A stretch of 64,000 bases of DNA from NCBI GenBank assembly GCA_036971475.1, contig JBAIZL010000005.1, positions 180,032,886-180,096,885 on the forward strand, in the 5' to 3' direction. The position numbers and the translations under genes were made by a program. Below, in pieces: positions 62,336 through 64,000 of the stretch; position 1 is the first letter of the stretch; every line of letters starts with the position of its first letter. The notes beneath the pieces are model-generated. The model was not told the origin of the DNA. It did not search any database and worked only from the letters and a program-made list of their open reading frames with translations. This DNA is from Prosapia bicincta (Eukaryota > Arthropoda > Insecta > Hemiptera > Cercopidae).

Positions 62336-64000
62336 GAATATTACAGCATAATCTGAACCATTGTGAGGCCGCACACGATCTACTGACCAAACTGGTCAGA
62401 GAGATGAAAATTGACCTAGTGACTATGGTGGACCCGTACACTAGGCTCAAAACACAAGCATGGATTACGGATGCCACGGAAAAGGCTGCTATATGGTCGT
62501 GCAATGACCGCCCCTTTGAAGACCAGCCAGATAGCACCCAAAGAGGATATGTGAGGGCTAAGTTTGGAGGAGTGCATTTTTATAGCATATATGCTCCGCC
62601 CAGCCTAAACACCAGTGAATTTACGGACCTGCTTGACAGGCTAGTAAAGGATGTCAAGGAACACTCCCCCAGTGTGATAGCTGGTGATTTTAATGCCTGG
62701 GCATTGGAGTGGGGCAGCAAGAAAACGAATGAAAGAGGAAATAAAACGCTCCAGGCGATGTCCTTCTTGGAGATGGTCCTCCTGAATAGCGGAACCCTCC
62801 CGACATTTGAGAGGAATAGTGGAAGCTCGATCGTTGATCATACATGGGCTAGTCCCAGCTTGACCAGGGGTGGCAATGCCTGGACGGTACATGATATTTT
62901 CAATATGAGTGACCATCGGGTCATCAGCTTTGAAGTGATGGGGAAACAGGTTAAGAAGGGGCCCTCACGTAAAAGGACGAACCTTAAAGGATGGAACGCT
63001 AGTAAATTCGATGCGGAGCTATTCCAAGTGGCCTTCAATAGCGAAGCCATTACAGCAAATTATGCACAGAAAGAGGTGAAGAAAGTAATGTGCAGAGTTG
63101 CCGCTGCATGTGACGCCACAATGACGCGAAAGCGTCTGAGAAATGATCACCCTCTCATGTATTGGTGGAATAATGACATCGCCAACAGTCGCCAGGAGGC
63201 CTTCCGAGCAAGAAGAAGCGTCACTAGAGGCAGGAAAAAACCGAACTATAGCGACCGGAAGGAATCCTATAAAGCTGCGCGGCTCAAACTGGTTAAGGCC
63301 ATCAAAAGCAGTAAGGCACACTGCTGGCAAGAACTAGTGGAACAGGTAGAAGGTGACCCATGGGGCAGACCATATAAAGTGGTTATGAAAAGAGTAAAAC
63401 CACAATCACAGGCCTCACCCACCTGTCCGGTTCTATTGGGGAGGATTGTCATGGACCTCTTCCCGCGACAACAACAGCTACAGATAGGTAACTTCTGCAC
63501 TGACGAGCCGGTCCCACCGATAACATTAGAGGAGCTAATGTCTGCGAGCTCAAGATTGAGAAACAATAAGGCACCAGGACCCGACGGTATCCCGAACATT
63601 GCCCTGAAAAGAGCCATAAATATAGCGCCAGGGATGTTCCTACATATGTACAATAGATGCGTACAGGAAGGGCACTTTCCTACCAAATGGAAGCTGCAGA
63701 GACTTGTCCTTTTGTCAAAAGGAAAAAAGCCACCGGACGAACCATCATCATATCGTCCACTCTGCATGCTTGACTCGGCGGGAAAGATTCATGAGCGGAT
63801 TATGTATGCAAGAATAGAGGAAATAGTTGAAAAGCATCTGTCAGATAGTCAGTATGGTTTTCGCAGAGGAAGGTCAACGGCTGATGCGATTAATATGGTA
63901 GTTAGCACAGCAAAGGATGCGACTATAGGAGACAGATGGACTGATGGTGAGAAAAAATACTGCGCAGTAGTCACTCTGGATATGCAAAATGCATTCAACT
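62332..64000 (+). CDS. Retrotransposon ORF2 (endonuclease-reverse transcriptase), 3' truncated by window edge
   Basis: Open for 556 codons to the window end with no stop. The N-terminal endonuclease of the APE/exonuclease III family has Asn7 in QHNLN, GDFNAW at 118-123 (catalytic Asp119, Asn121), the VDHTW block at 168-172 and SDHR at 193-196 with the catalytic His195. Reverse transcriptase begins near residue 400: NNKAPGPDGIP at 411-421, SSYRPLCMLDSAGKIHERIM from 472, QYGFRRGRSTADAI at 507-520, and LDMQNAFN at 549-556 with the first catalytic Asp550. The second RT catalytic box lies beyond the edge. The protein nicks target DNA and primes reverse transcription from the nick. All visible catalytic residues are present. 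The ATG overlaps the ORF1 stop. Confidence 0.93.
   Translation, partial: MRILQHNLNHCEAAHDLLTKLVREMKIDLVTMVDPYTRLKTQAWITDATEKAAIWSCNDRPFEDQPDSTQRGYVRAKFGGVHFYSIYAPPSLNTSEFTDLLDRLVKDVKEHSPSVIAGDFNAWALEWGSKKTNERGNKTLQAMSFLEMVLLNSGTLPTFERNSGSSIVDHTWASPSLTRGGNAWTVHDIFNMSDHRVISFEVMGKQVKKGPSRKRTNLKGWNASKFDAELFQVAFNSEAITANYAQKEVKKVMCRVAAACDATMTRKRLRNDHPLMYWWNNDIANSRQEAFRARRSVTRGRKKPNYSDRKESYKAARLKLVKAIKSSKAHCWQELVEQVEGDPWGRPYKVVMKRVKPQSQASPTCPVLLGRIVMDLFPRQQQLQIGNFCTDEPVPPITLEELMSASSRLRNNKAPGPDGIPNIALKRAINIAPGMFLHMYNRCVQEGHFPTKWKLQRLVLLSKGKKPPDEPSSYRPLCMLDSAGKIHERIMYARIEEIVEKHLSDSQYGFRRGRSTADAINMVVSTAKDATIGDRWTDGEKKYCAVVTLDMQNAFN

Larger units (their letters stand above)
60726..64000 (+). mobile_element. 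R1-clade non-LTR retrotransposon, 5' part, inserted in (CA)n
   Basis: The element starts where the CA tract ends (CGCCAGTGTGGGAG) and is cut by the right window edge. It has a 5' UTR of about 166 bp with a CGCCAG/CTGGCG inverted pair, a gag-like ORF1 with three CCHC zinc knuckles, and an ORF2 with apurinic-type endonuclease and reverse transcriptase, the ORFs overlapping by ATGA. This gene order, the third long-spaced knuckle and the ORF2 words GDFNAW, WGS, TNERG and SDHR fit the R1 clade. It is less AT-rich than the host DNA. ORF2 is open to the edge, so the copy looks young. Confidence 0.88.

Overview
The window reads as animal, most likely insect, nuclear DNA. It is AT-rich and gene-poor and carries many microsatellites, minisatellites, palindromic elements and retroelement fragments. 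It has short interstitial runs of the arthropod telomere unit (TTAGG), one single-exon forkhead gene of the sloppy-paired/FoxG type, and an R1-clade non-LTR retrotransposon of a kind common in arthropods. The order of insect cannot be fixed from the sequence. Many open frames in this window are low-complexity artefacts or open only with GTG or TTG; I accept one host protein gene, two retrotransposon ORFs, one orphan ORF fragment and one decayed retroelement coding remnant.

Layout. Bases 1-2728 are a 212-bp satellite with higher-order structure. Bases 2.7-29 kb are repeat-rich spacer: a foldback element with arms of about 209 bp (3.72-4.35 kb), tandem arrays near 6.9, 10.5, 12.2 and 20.3 kb, a 100-bp direct-repeat pair enclosing an orphan basic ORF (15.17-15.75 kb), a broken Penelope-like element with its GIY-YIG endonuclease region (26.2-26.8 kb, minus strand) and a MITE-like inverted repeat (28.6-29.0 kb). 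Bases 29-49.5 kb are mostly single-copy spacer around the sloppy-paired gene (42.4-43.5 kb, minus strand), with a long degenerate inverted repeat at 30.1-31.5 kb, a 53-bp tandem array at 32.8 kb and small palindromic elements at 35.1, 38.2 and 40.1 kb. Bases 49.6-57.4 kb hold more tandem arrays. The window ends with a (CA)n tract of about 580 bp that abuts the 5' end of the R1-clade element, whose ORF1 and ORF2 overlap by ATGA; ORF2 runs off the right edge inside the reverse transcriptase.

How it works together. slp is the only developmental gene here. It should encode a nuclear forkhead repressor with a Groucho-binding eh1 motif, and the long flanking spacer is the natural place for its enhancers, though none is proven. 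The most interesting mobile-DNA observation is the R1-clade element sitting directly against a long (CA)n tract, which fits the simple-repeat-specific branch of that clade. A second theme is a structured motif, roughly TGATGA - small hairpin - GAAACG, that recurs in several unrelated-looking palindromic elements and at the 3' end of the Penelope-like fragment. A third is the strong over-use of the palindromic word TAGGCCTA, densest around slp.
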